Positions 43,975-52,897 of a stretch of DNA of 64,000 nt are shown here, one piece after another (within the stretch, counting starts at the first letter, position 1; each line of letters starts with the position of its first letter). Under the pieces are notes generated by a model. That model ran no database searches. It saw only the letters and a program-made list of their open reading frames with translations, and had not been told where the DNA came from. This DNA is from CAYNZV01 sp965217095 (GTDB taxonomy: Bacteria; Latescibacterota; UBA2968; UBA8231): contig OZ244235.1 in NCBI GenBank assembly GCA_965217095.1, forward strand, positions 3,038,001 to 3,102,000, given 5' to 3'. Both the position numbers and the translations under genes were made by a program.

Positions 43975-45162
43975 TCAGTCGAAGAAATCCTGGTCTTCTT
44001 CCTTCAGGAACTCCCGCGCCTTCTCGTTGAAGGTGACGCCGAGGCCGGGGGCATCCCAGACGTCTATGAAGCTGTCGGCGACGATCGGATCCGGTAGGCC
44101 GTCGACGATGTCGTACCACCACTCCGGATTGCCAGTGGGGTACTCGAAGGCGATGTAGTTGGGCGGCAGTGCCGCGGACATATGTACCAAAGCGGCAAGG
44201 CCGATGAGGCCGTCTCCGGTGCCGTGGGGCGCCATCAGAATCCCGTGCAGGTCGGCGTATTCGGCGACCCATTTCAGTTCGGCGATACCGCCTATATCGC
44301 ACGGGTCGGGTCCGAGGACATTCACCGCCTGTCGTTCGATCAGCTCCTTGAAGTTCTCCCTCAGGTAGATTTGCTCCCCAGTGTGGATCGGCGTGGAGGT
44401 GGCGATAGTCACATCGCGATAGACATCGGCGTTCACGTACGGGACATAGTCGCCGGTCAGCGCATCCTCGATCCACATCAGATTGAAGCGCTCGCACTCC
44501 TTCGCCAGACGCAGCAGGTCGACCGGGGTCATTCCGGGTCCCGCGTCGAGGGCGAGTCCCACCTCATCCCCACATACCTCTTTCATCGCTTCGATGCAGG
44601 CGATCAAGTGATTGAAACCCTTCGGGGTCAGCACCCCGCGATGGGGATGGCGGTGATCGGTCTGCACCTGCCCGTAGTGAAACCCGGGCACCGAAGCCGC
44701 CATAGAACCGTGGAAGGCTACTGCCTGTTTGATGATGCTGAAGCCTTCAGGCGACGCCTTCATCCGGCGCATGTTTTCGGCGTAGTCCTCCGGCTCGTGT
44801 CCCGCCATTTCGAAACGGACGGCGCCGTTGTAAACCTGCACCCTGTCCCGCACCTTGCCGCCGAGCAGCTTGTATACCGGCACGCCCGCCGCCTTGCCGG
44901 CGATGTCCCAGAGCGCGATTTCGATGGCACTCACGGCGCTGCCCCACGGGTTGAATGCACCTCGCCGACGGATCGCAGTCATGACCCGCTCCACATCGGT
45001 GGGATCCTTGCCGAGGATCATGTCGCTGTAGAACAGGACGTGGGGTTTCAAGTAGCGTTTGGCGTGCTCAGCCTGCCCGTACCCGTCGATTCCTTCGTCG
45101 GTGGTGATGCGAACGACGGGATTGCTGCCGATGATGGCACATTTGAGATCGGTAATCTTCAC
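43975..45162 (-). CDS. Enolase-superfamily (mandelate racemase/muconate lactonizing enzyme type) sugar-acid dehydratase
   Basis: A 395-residue enzyme. Metal ligands are likely the Asp of LALDAGPG, the Glu of WIEDALTGDYVPY and the Glu of HTGEQIYL. Capping-domain landmarks are WGSAVSAIEIALWDIAGKAAG and VYKLLGGKVRDRVQVYNG. MAPHGTGDGLIG contains the usual C-terminal His. GTG is chosen as the start since GGAG precedes it. Such enzymes dehydrate sugar acids such as galactonate, mannonate or fuconate. It is convergent with the kinase/GHL6 run and plausibly feeds the same pathway. Confidence 0.9.
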   Translation of the reverse strand: MKITDLKCAIIGSNPVVRITTDEGIDGYGQAEHAKRYLKPHVLFYSDMILGKDPTDVERVMTAIRRRGAFNPWGSAVSAIEIALWDIAGKAAGVPVYKLLGGKVRDRVQVYNGAVRFEMAGHEPEDYAENMRRMKASPEGFSIIKQAVAFHGSMAASVPGFHYGQVQTDHRHPHRGVLTPKGFNHLIACIEAMKEVCGDEVGLALDAGPGMTPVDLLRLAKECERFNLMWIEDALTGDYVPYVNADVYRDVTIATSTPIHTGEQIYLRENFKELIERQAVNVLGPDPCDIGGIAELKWVAEYADLHGILMAPHGTGDGLIGLAALVHMSAALPPNYIAFEYPTGNPEWWYDIVDGLPDPIVADSFIDVWDAPGLGVTFNEKAREFLKEEDQDFFD

Positions 45163-45330
45163 TTCGATTCTCCATTCTAAGGAGCACACCGGGCGCGGCC
45201 GGGCGCGACCATTCGCGATCGCGCAGTATGCCGTGTAGTATAAATTTGCTAACTTGGTAACACCAGTATACTAACCGCTGGCCGCCAAAATGGTCGGCCA
45301 GCAAGACGTAACCCGAGTTCGAGATATACC

Positions 45331-46200
45331 ATGGTTTATCGACTCAAGCTCGCCCTTTTTGGTGCCCTTGTGGTGTTCGGAAGTGCCGGAGCCCAGCGGG
45401 ACTTCTCCCAGGTTCAGATCGAGCCGATCGAGGTTGCAGACGGGATCTACATGCTGCAGGGCCGGGGAGGCAACATCGGCCTGTCAATTGGCGAGGACGG
45501 CGCGTTGATCATCGACGATCAGTTTGCGCCGCTGGCGGCCAAGATCCAGGCGGTTGTCCAAAAGCTCGGCGGCTCAGCTCCGGCGTTTATCCTCAACACC
45601 CATCACCACGGCGACCACACTGGCGGAAACGCGATCTTTGGCGATCGCGGTGTGATCGTGGCGCACGAGAACGTTCGCCTCCGGCTGCTGGAACGAAGGG
45701 TGAATGACCAGCCCCTGCCCCGGTCTGCTTTCCCAGAGATCACCTATCGACAGGGCCTTTCGGTTCACTTCAACCAAGACGAGCTCCGGGTGGTGCATTT
45801 CCCGCAAGCCCACACCGACGGGGACGGCGTTGTCTTCTTCACCAAATCGAAAGTCGTTCATATGGGTGACCTCTTTTTCAACGGCCGCTTTCCGTACATC
45901 GACCTGGGATCGGGCGGATCCGTGGCTGGGTACACCGATGCGGTGCGCGCCCTCGAGCAACAGATACCCGCCGACGCCCGGATCATTCCGGGTCACGGCG
46001 ACTTGGCCACACATGACGATCTCAAGAGATTTCTGAGAATGCTCGAGGAATCTACGGCGCTGGTGCGCGCCGGAATAGAAGCTGCAAAATCGTTGAAGCA
46101 GATCCAGAACGATGGAGTTCCTGACGAATGGTCAGGTTGGGGTCAGGGTTTCATCGATGACGACCGGTGGCTGTCCATCGTCTACGAGAGTTTGAACTAG
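45331..46200 (+). CDS. Secreted metallo-beta-lactamase-fold hydrolase
   Basis: A 289-residue MBL-fold protein with a signal peptide (RLKLALFGALVVFGSAGAQ). The metal-binding motif is NTHHHGDHTGGN, with further ligands in AHTDGDGVVFF, HMGDLFFNG and IPGHGDLATH. The arrangement fits the subclass B3-like/quorum-quencher group often called cyclase or MBL-fold hydrolases of the periplasm. No substrate can be inferred. A gap of about 170 bases separates it from the divergent dehydratase gene. Confidence 0.9.
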   Translation: MVYRLKLALFGALVVFGSAGAQRDFSQVQIEPIEVADGIYMLQGRGGNIGLSIGEDGALIIDDQFAPLAAKIQAVVQKLGGSAPAFILNTHHHGDHTGGNAIFGDRGVIVAHENVRLRLLERRVNDQPLPRSAFPEITYRQGLSVHFNQDELRVVHFPQAHTDGDGVVFFTKSKVVHMGDLFFNGRFPYIDLGSGGSVAGYTDAVRALEQQIPADARIIPGHGDLATHDDLKRFLRMLEESTALVRAGIEAAKSLKQIQNDGVPDEWSGWGQGFIDDDRWLSIVYESLN

Positions 46201-46219
46201 AAACGGTTCGGGAAGACGG

Positions 46220-48403
46220 ATGAGCACGGAAAAACAGAGTATGGCCGCATCAGACCAGACGCCCCCCGGCCACCGGAGCCGGCACCGGCAGGACACGGCG
46301 GGCGGGCCCATCCTGGAACGCCGGACCGACGACCTCTACCTCACCCTGGTAGAAAACTCGGTCGTGGGTTTGGGTCTCTACATCCCTGGAGAGCCTCTCG
46401 TATTCTGCAACCAGCGCCTCGCCGACATCACCGGGCACGAGATGGAGGAGGTGGTAAGTCCCGATTTCGATGTCATGCAGCTCTTCAAGGAAGAGGACAG
46501 GGCGGTGATAGGGGACAATATCCGCAGGAGGATAGCTGGCGCAGATATCCCACCGTTCGAAGTAACACTCGTCAGGAAAGACAAGAAGCTCCGCGTGGTG
46601 GAGGTGAACAACGTGCCGGTGATGTATGGGGATAAACACGGCATCCAGGTGCAGTTGATCGACATTACCGACCGCAAGCAGGCCGAAGAGAAGCTGAAGA
46701 AGCAGGCCGCGGAGCTCCAGGAAGTGAATGAGACCCTCGAGGAGAAGAGCCGGCTTCTGGGTGCACTGCAGGCCATCGGTGACATGGCGGCGGCGTCCCT
46801 CAATCTCGACCAGGTGCTGGACAGCCTGGCTCAACAAATCGTGAAGGCGGGTATCTTTCGCAGCCTCATGGTTGCCCTCGTGGATGAGGCTACGCATAGT
46901 ATCGAGGTCGTGCGCAGCTTCATCTGCCAATACGAGGATGGTCGAGTCGTACCTGGTACGGTCGTGAGCACATCAGCGGGCGTGATCGGGCTGCGGTACG
47001 ACCTCAATGACGCCAACATTACCCCGCTGACGGCGCGCACCGGAGAGCTGCAGGTCCTCGACGGTTGGAATGAGCGCTTCGACGCGAGTGTCGACCACCG
47101 CAAGGACCTCGACAGCAAGGTGTCCTATTTCATTCCGGTCAAGAAAGACGACCGGGTTCTGGCAGTGCTTGCCACCGCCAGCCCTCGGGAGCAGAAGGAG
47201 GAGACCCTGCAGCGAATCGATGTGATGCGTCCCCTGTTGGGGCAGGTGGCCATCTCCATCGATCACGCCCGCCTCTTCAAGGAGGCGCAAGATCACGCGC
47301 GGGAGTGGGTCCGCATGGAGCGCGTGCGCGCTATCGGAGAGATGGCCGAGGGCATCGCTCACAACTTCAACAACATGTTGACCGCGATCCTGGGGCACGC
47401 CGAGCTGTCCAAGCTGCACCACCTGGATCCGATGGCAGAGGACGAAATCGATCTGGTTATATCCGCCACCCTGCGCGCTAGCGAGCTGGTGAAGCGCCTG
47501 CGTGGATCCGCGCGTCGAGAGGATCGCAGCCATCTGTATCCGGTGACCCTCAATGAGATCGTGGTACAGGCCGTGGAAGGCACGCGGCCTATGTGGAAGG
47601 ACCGTTCTGAAGCTGAGGGCATTGCGATCAGCGTGGATATGCAGCTGGAGGAGGTTCCCGCCATAGGCGGCACCGAGTCCGAAATCTTCGACATGCTGAC
47701 CAATCTCCTTCTGAACGCCGTCGATGCCATGCCCGAAGGTGGCAGCATCACCATTGTCACCAGATCGACCGATGGTGGTGTCCAGCTCACCATTGGCGAT
47801 ACGGGCGTCGGACTGGATGAGGAGACGCAAAGACGGATCTTCGAGCCGCTATTCACCACCAAAAGCAGTGTGGGCAGCGGATTGGGATTGACCACGGTTC
47901 AAGATACCCTGAACCGATGGGGTGGCAGTATCAGGGTCCGGAGCTCACCGGGTCAAGGCGCTGAGTTCGAAATTTTCCTTCCGATGTGGAAGGAGTCTGC
48001 TGTCACCGAGGATCGCCCGGAGCCGCCCGGGGAGATTGATCGCTCTGCACGGGCCCGGATTCTCGTCGTCGACGATGAGCCGGCCGTGTGCAAGATTATC
48101 TCGAGCTTCCTGTCGAACCATCACGAGGTGGCAACGTTTCTAGACCCTCGCGAGGCCCAAGCTCAGTTCGAACCGGGATGTTGGGATGTAGCGGTGATTG
48201 ACTTGGGAATGCCTGGAGTCCCGGGAGACGAGTTGGCGCGCACCTTGAAACAGATCGATCCGCACCTTGTCACCGTGCTGTCCACCGGATGGGGCATAAC
48301 GGCCGACGATCCCCGCCTGCGTGAGTTCGACTGGCGTCTGGAGAAACCTTTCCGCAAGGCCGAGGTCGAGGACGTCATCTTTCAAGCCCTCGAAGGACGT
48401 TAG
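46220..48403 (+). CDS. Hybrid histidine kinase with PAS, GAF, kinase core and receiver domains
   Basis: A 727-residue soluble sensor kinase. A PAS domain occupies about residues 40-155 (FCNQRLADITGHEMEEVVSP) and is followed by a coiled coil. A GAF domain spans about 180-360. The phospho-acceptor His381 lies in GIAHNFNNMLTAILGHAEL, which is of the NtrB/HisKA type. The HATPase domain has LTNLLLNAVDAM, GDTGVGLDEETQ and SGLGLTTV. A C-terminal REC domain has VVDDEP and the acceptor Asp661 in VIDLGMPG. No transmembrane segment is visible, so it senses a cytoplasmic signal. It follows the MBL gene by 20 bases. Confidence 0.95.
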   Translation: MSTEKQSMAASDQTPPGHRSRHRQDTAGGPILERRTDDLYLTLVENSVVGLGLYIPGEPLVFCNQRLADITGHEMEEVVSPDFDVMQLFKEEDRAVIGDNIRRRIAGADIPPFEVTLVRKDKKLRVVEVNNVPVMYGDKHGIQVQLIDITDRKQAEEKLKKQAAELQEVNETLEEKSRLLGALQAIGDMAAASLNLDQVLDSLAQQIVKAGIFRSLMVALVDEATHSIEVVRSFICQYEDGRVVPGTVVSTSAGVIGLRYDLNDANITPLTARTGELQVLDGWNERFDASVDHRKDLDSKVSYFIPVKKDDRVLAVLATASPREQKEETLQRIDVMRPLLGQVAISIDHARLFKEAQDHAREWVRMERVRAIGEMAEGIAHNFNNMLTAILGHAELSKLHHLDPMAEDEIDLVISATLRASELVKRLRGSARREDRSHLYPVTLNEIVVQAVEGTRPMWKDRSEAEGIAISVDMQLEEVPAIGGTESEIFDMLTNLLLNAVDAMPEGGSITIVTRSTDGGVQLTIGDTGVGLDEETQRRIFEPLFTTKSSVGSGLGLTTVQDTLNRWGGSIRVRSSPGQGAEFEIFLPMWKESAVTEDRPEPPGEIDRSARARILVVDDEPAVCKIISSFLSNHHEVATFLDPREAQAQFEPGCWDVAVIDLGMPGVPGDELARTLKQIDPHLVTVLSTGWGITADDPRLREFDWRLEKPFRKAEVEDVIFQALEGR

Positions 48404-48413
48404 GGAAAGCCGC

Positions 48414-48620
48414 TCAGGCGACCTGGGGAGCCTGTCTGGCGGCGAGTTTCTTCGCGTAGCTCGAAAGAACCACGTAACGCGATCCCAATAGCGGAAGACC
48501 CTGCCGTACCACGAGCAAAAAATTCCCCTCGTGACCGTCTCTGATCTCTTCCACCTGTCCGACGATTCGATCGCTGCTGCAGGTGAATGCCACCGTGTCT
48601 CCGGGCTGGAATACATCCAT
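48414..48620 (-). CDS. Small basic protein of unknown function
   Basis: A 68-residue protein starting MDVFQPGDTVAFTCSS; the ATG follows AAGGAGG, whereas a longer frame upstream has no such signal. The sequence folds as short beta strands (VGQVEEIRD, NFLLVVRQGLPLLG) with a basic tail, reminiscent of a small SH3/KOW-like barrel. It is convergent with the histidine kinase; the stops are ten bases apart. Confidence 0.6.
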   Translation of the reverse strand: MDVFQPGDTVAFTCSSDRIVGQVEEIRDGHEGNFLLVVRQGLPLLGSRYVVLSSYAKKLAARQAPQVA

Positions 48621-48786
48621 CGCCCACCTCCTTGCGGTTGGGCCGGTGTCGGCCTTGGGCGTCATGGAATGCAATGCCCGTGCCACGCGGATCCGCAGGG
48701 CGAGCGTCCGCAGCGTCCCGCCGGAATGGATTCTCGTACTTGCGCCAGATGGATTCGAGCGCCGTGGTAGCTATTACCGCCAGGTG

Positions 48787-49200
48787 CTATCCCCTTTCGT
48801 ACACCTCGCTAAAACGCACCTCACCGGTTTCCGTTTCGTGGACTAGGGTCAAAGTGCCGTTCTGCAGGGAATAACGCCATACGCGTATCACCTCCTGCCC
48901 GTCGACGATCAAGGTCTCTTGCAGAATGCCTTTGGTATCGACCGTCCACCGTCGCGTGTCCTCGGTGACAACCCCGTCAAGCATCCGGGTAATCGTCATT
49001 CTGCCATCGGCGTCGAAGATGAGCCGCGGTTGAATGCGCTCGATGCTCTCGGCGCTCAGCTCGTTGGACGAAACCAGAATCCACAATCCAACAAGCTCGG
49101 TCCCCGGAGCCATCGGGTTATCATCGTCGCCGCACCCGCTCCATAACGCGGCTGCAAAGAGCAGCCCCCAGCTAACACGACTTCTCGTTTTCGTTGTCAA
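48787..49200 (-). CDS. Putative lipoprotein with a lipocalin-like beta domain
   Basis: A TTG start is inferred because it gives a short basic N-terminus, a hydrophobic helix (WGLLFAAALWSGC) and a lipobox LWSGC. Longer frames upstream contain charged sequence incompatible with a signal. After the Cys comes GDDDNPMAPGTELVGLWILVS and a string of beta strands ending EVRFSEVYERG. This is the layout of small lipocalin-like lipoproteins. AGAAGG lies about nine bases before the TTG. Confidence 0.6.
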   Translation of the reverse strand: MTTKTRSRVSWGLLFAAALWSGCGDDDNPMAPGTELVGLWILVSSNELSAESIERIQPRLIFDADGRMTITRMLDGVVTEDTRRWTVDTKGILQETLIVDGQEVIRVWRYSLQNGTLTLVHETETGEVRFSEVYERG

Positions 49201-49249
49201 ACTGTACGACCTTCTATGCGATTCATGTAGATCCCAACAGCCCCGTTCG

Positions 49250-50173
49250 TCAAAGGGTCTCGAGCCGCTGCCACCCCGTGCCCTCATGCTGGGCGGGGAA
49301 GAGATCGGGATGGAGAATCTCAGCAAGAATCTCGGCCGACTCCACCAACCGCGGGCCGGGGCGATTGAAATACTGATTGCCGTCGGTCACGAACACACTT
49401 CCGGTGCGGACTGCCTCCAGCTCATACCACTCCGAACGCTGAGTCAGTGAGCGCATTTCTCGCCGGCAGGTTTCCATGTCGAATCCGCAGGGCAAAAGGA
49501 GAATGATCTCGGGGTCGTTTCCGGCCAGGGCCTGCCACTCCAACCAGGGAGAATGTTTGCCTGCCTCGCCGAAGAGGCTGCTGCCGCCGGCGAGCTCAAC
49601 CAATTCGGGCATCCAGTTTCCCGCTGCCATGAGTGGATCGAACCACTCGATGCAGCCGACGCGCGGCCGGCGGAAGTGGTCGCCAACCGTCGTGGAGATG
49701 CGGTCGAGCCTGAGCTTCAGTTGCGTAACGAGATCGCGACCCCGATCCGAGATACCCAGCGCCGCAGCAACCGTGGAAATATCGCTCCAAAGATCCTCCA
49801 GCCGTCTGGGCTCGAGAGCGACGATCGCGGGTTTTGAATGCAGCAGATTGCAAGCCGCCTCCTCGACCTCCTTGAGGCTTACCGCGCACACCTCGCACTG
49901 GGACTGGGTTACCAGCAAGTCGGGTGACAGCTCGTCAAGCAGGTCGGCGTCGACGCGGTATACCGAAACCGCTTCCTGCAGAATCGCCTTTACCCGCTGG
50001 TCGATTTCATAGCTGGTGCCGTCAGGATCGAACTTGGGTCCGGTACAGACCGGAAGCTGGCGCACGGACTCTGGAAAATCGCACTCGTGTGAGCGACCGA
50101 CGAGGTTTCCCTCACAGCCGAGGGCGCAAACGATTTCAGTGCTGCTGGGAAGCAGCGATACGATGCGTTGCAT
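49250..50173 (-). CDS. BtuF-like cobalamin-binding (ABC transporter substrate-binding fold) protein without signal peptide
   Basis: A 307-residue periplasmic-binding-protein fold of the vitamin B12/siderophore class. RIVSLLPSSTEIVCALGCEGNLVGRSHECDFP is the typical opening, VTQSQCEVCAVSL the middle motif, and CIEWFDPLMAAGNWMPELV the second lobe. No signal peptide or lipobox precedes the fold, so this may be a cytoplasmic cobalamin-binding protein. No permease or ATPase gene is adjacent. Confidence 0.85.
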   Translation of the reverse strand: MQRIVSLLPSSTEIVCALGCEGNLVGRSHECDFPESVRQLPVCTGPKFDPDGTSYEIDQRVKAILQEAVSVYRVDADLLDELSPDLLVTQSQCEVCAVSLKEVEEAACNLLHSKPAIVALEPRRLEDLWSDISTVAAALGISDRGRDLVTQLKLRLDRISTTVGDHFRRPRVGCIEWFDPLMAAGNWMPELVELAGGSSLFGEAGKHSPWLEWQALAGNDPEIILLLPCGFDMETCRREMRSLTQRSEWYELEAVRTGSVFVTDGNQYFNRPGPRLVESAEILAEILHPDLFPAQHEGTGWQRLETL

Positions 50174-50207
50174 TTCTACCTGGGGACCGGGTTATGGAGC
50201 GACGCGA

Positions 50208-50651
50208 TCAATCGATGGACTCCCAGTTCGACAGCTTGTCGCGGTACGCATCGGAGAGCAGATCACTTCCGTTCTGGATCCGGTCCAGATATTCGGTCGA
50301 CGGCTGCAGTCCGCCTTTCACCTTGTCCGGTTGGGCAATATAGACAACGGCCGTTTCCTGGCGTCCGTCGCAGGCAACGACCATCTCGCGTCGAGTGTAC
50401 TGGTCTGGGTAACCCTCGTAGACATCGAGCTTCACCAGATCCTCAGCTTCAATCTCATACAGCACACCTTCGACCCGGTTGGCTTGATCCGGCACAATAT
50501 TGGCGAAACCCTCGCGCGGGTTCCGCGCGGCCTGTTTGCTGAACTCCATACACCACCCATCCAGAACGGCGGCCACTCGTTTCGAGAAGCGGACACCGCG
50601 TTCCTTCATCTGCTCGGCTCCCATGTTGGATCCGAATGCGAAGTACCTCAA
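50208..50651 (-). CDS. Gamma-glutamylcyclotransferase family protein
   Basis: A 147-residue protein with the family opening RYFAFGSNMG, the glycine-rich YGSN-like loop. VEGVLYEIEAEDLVKLDVYEG carries a catalytic Glu position. It would release 5-oxoproline from gamma-glutamyl peptides or amines. It sits 34 bases upstream of the BtuF-like gene on the same strand. Confidence 0.93.
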   Translation of the reverse strand: MRYFAFGSNMGAEQMKERGVRFSKRVAAVLDGWCMEFSKQAARNPREGFANIVPDQANRVEGVLYEIEAEDLVKLDVYEGYPDQYTRREMVVACDGRQETAVVYIAQPDKVKGGLQPSTEYLDRIQNGSDLLSDAYRDKLSNWESID

Positions 50652-50791
50652 TGCGCCTCCAGTGGTCGGGCGACTGGCGTCGAAGTGTCCTGTCGAAGGG
50701 CGACAGCACCCGATTCAGATTTCAGTAGCCTTCAGGCGGTATCAGAAGTATAGTATGGTCGAATCCGTCCATCAAAACATGGAGGTCTATC

Positions 50792-51223
50792 ATGAACTAC
50801 GGAAAGCTCGCTGCCGCGGCAATCGGGGGTGGCTTAGTCATGTTCCTTCTGGGGGGGCTCTGGCACATGTCGATCATGGGTACCTTCTACGACGAAAACA
50901 GCGTAGCGGCTCCCCTGCCTGAAGCAAAAATGCAGTTCATCGTTCTCGGCTACCTGATTCTCGGACTTCTGATGGCCTACATCTTTCCCAAGGGCTACGG
51001 AGGGGGCGGTGCGGTTTGCGAGGGTTTGCGTTTCGGCGCAGTCATTGGGCTCCTATGGGTGCTGCCCCACGCTGTTGTATTGCACGGCGTCGAGTTTGGA
51101 GCTATGGGCAAGCTTATCCTGGTGGATGCCGTCTGGCATATGGTCGAGCAGGGAATCGGCGGCATTGCCATCGCGGCGATGCTGCGCGGCAAGACGGAAA
51201 CAGTCAGCGCTGCCACAGCATAG
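50792..51223 (+). CDS. Small polytopic membrane protein of unknown function
   Basis: A 143-residue protein with four hydrophobic helices and the conserved-looking motifs GLWHMSIMGTFYDE after helix 1 and HGVEFGAMGKLILVDAVWHM before helix 4. It resembles DUF1761-like small membrane proteins, without certainty. GGAGG precedes the ATG. The propeller hydrolase starts 39 bases downstream and could be co-transcribed. Confidence 0.7.
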   Translation: MNYGKLAAAAIGGGLVMFLLGGLWHMSIMGTFYDENSVAAPLPEAKMQFIVLGYLILGLLMAYIFPKGYGGGGAVCEGLRFGAVIGLLWVLPHAVVLHGVEFGAMGKLILVDAVWHMVEQGIGGIAIAAMLRGKTETVSAATA

Positions 51224-51262
51224 ACGATGGAACAGCAACGATCGATTGGAGACGAAAGTTAG

Positions 51263-52843
51263 ATGAGCAACGAATGGAAGGATGGACGCGGTTATTTTCC
51301 TGGAGATTGGGTTAGACCGAGGAAAAACACCGGCAACTGGCGGCCGCTGGTCGATCTCACCGAGGTGTTTCCGGGGCATCGTGCCGTCGACCGGAGCGGT
51401 GCCTTCGAGCTTTACGATGCGCCGATTGGTGTTCGCCTAGCGATAGAGGAAGCAGACAAATCGGATCCCCTCGAGTTCGATGGCGATCTCGAAGGTCTGA
51501 GCAATACCGTACGGGTTTGGAAAGCGGACGATGGCTACCAATTGCTCTACTATCAGGGAAGACACGTCGCCTACGCCGTTAGTGAAGATGGATACAAGTG
51601 GACTCGCCCTTCATTGGGCGTCATCGAGAAGAACGGATCCAAAGATAACAATCTGGTCACGGAGGTAGGGGGCGATATGCTCAAGGCGGTATGCGAGGAT
51701 CCAACCGCTCCTCCGGAAGAACGGTTCAAAGGCATGGGTTGCGAGGGGGGTTTGATCAACTCGGAAACCGGCGAGGTCGCCAACGAAGGCGAGGAGGTCG
51801 ACGATGAGGATATCTCGAAGTGGTGGGCAGATCAGGAGTACCTGGGACCGGCGTACAAAGGTCCCAGACTGATTCTCAAGGGCCGGGTGATCGGGTGGAC
51901 CTCACCCGACCGCATCCACTGGAAACGCTCGGACAAGATTCTGGCGAATTTTCCGATGGATGGGGGTCTCTCACTGCGATACGACGAACGGTCCGGCTAC
52001 TATTATGCCTACTGTCGTATTCAAGGGGTGCCCCAGGAACAGTTCGAGCTTGTGGGTAGCGGCGTTTCGGAGGACGGTATCTTCCACCGGGCGATTGGTC
52101 TGACCCGAACCAAGGATTTTTGGAATTGGCCCGCTCCCAAACTCCTCATCTTTCCCGACGGGCAGGACGATCCGGACCTCTCCTTCTATGGCGGCGACTA
52201 CTTTCCCTATCCAGGTGGGGATGATCTTCATTGCATGTTGGTGCAGGCCTACCATCACGCCACGGACCATATGGACAGCCAGCTCGCCGTCAGTCGCGAT
52301 GGCCTGATTTGGCAACGCCCCGAACGCAAGCCGATTATTCCAGTGGGCGGTCCGGGAACGGCAGATTCGGCGATGGCCCAACCATGGGGCAGCGGCATCG
52401 TGGAGCTACCCGACGGCTCCTGGGGATCGCTTTACGGCGCCAACCCGACGCTGCACAATGAGCCAGATAGTGAGGCCGAAGGTTCACGGGCCATACAGTG
52501 GGCTCGCTGGGGCCCACATAGATTCTGCGGGTTGGAGACGAAAGTCGAAGGTCGCTTTACCATTCCGACCGTAACGCGAACGGCAGACCAGCTGCGGCTC
52601 AATTACCGCTGCCGACCCGGTGGGTGGATCAAGGTCGAGATTCTGCGTCTGATCCCCTCGCGGATTCACCCGGATGTGGATCCGGTTGCCGGGATGACCT
52701 TCGATGAATGCGACATCCTAAAGGGAGATACGGTCGATCGGGTAGTCACCTGGAACGGCAAGAGCGACCTGTCGGAGATTGGTGACATGGTTGCAATCCG
52801 TATAAGGATGTTTCAGGCCAAGGTTTTCGCTTATCACGTCTAG
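51263..52843 (+). CDS. Five-bladed beta-propeller glycosyl-hydrolase-like protein (GH32/43/68 clan type)
   Basis: A 526-residue soluble protein. Blade motifs are visible: YAVSEDGYKWTRPSLGVIE, IGWTSPDRIHWKRSDKIL, YDERSGYYYAYCRIQGV and LAVSRDGLIWQRPERKPII. It ends with a beta-sandwich typical of this family. Acidic residues suitable for catalysis occur in LRYDERSGY and SFYGGDYFPYPGGDD, but the triad cannot be fixed. No signal peptide. The fragment at 4216-4330 belongs to the same broad family. Confidence 0.75.
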   Translation: MSNEWKDGRGYFPGDWVRPRKNTGNWRPLVDLTEVFPGHRAVDRSGAFELYDAPIGVRLAIEEADKSDPLEFDGDLEGLSNTVRVWKADDGYQLLYYQGRHVAYAVSEDGYKWTRPSLGVIEKNGSKDNNLVTEVGGDMLKAVCEDPTAPPEERFKGMGCEGGLINSETGEVANEGEEVDDEDISKWWADQEYLGPAYKGPRLILKGRVIGWTSPDRIHWKRSDKILANFPMDGGLSLRYDERSGYYYAYCRIQGVPQEQFELVGSGVSEDGIFHRAIGLTRTKDFWNWPAPKLLIFPDGQDDPDLSFYGGDYFPYPGGDDLHCMLVQAYHHATDHMDSQLAVSRDGLIWQRPERKPIIPVGGPGTADSAMAQPWGSGIVELPDGSWGSLYGANPTLHNEPDSEAEGSRAIQWARWGPHRFCGLETKVEGRFTIPTVTRTADQLRLNYRCRPGGWIKVEILRLIPSRIHPDVDPVAGMTFDECDILKGDTVDRVVTWNGKSDLSEIGDMVAIRIRMFQAKVFAYHV

Positions 52844-52897
52844 AATGATCACTGCACTTGGCGCATCCTTAACCAAGGGCTGATCCGGCAAACCCCG

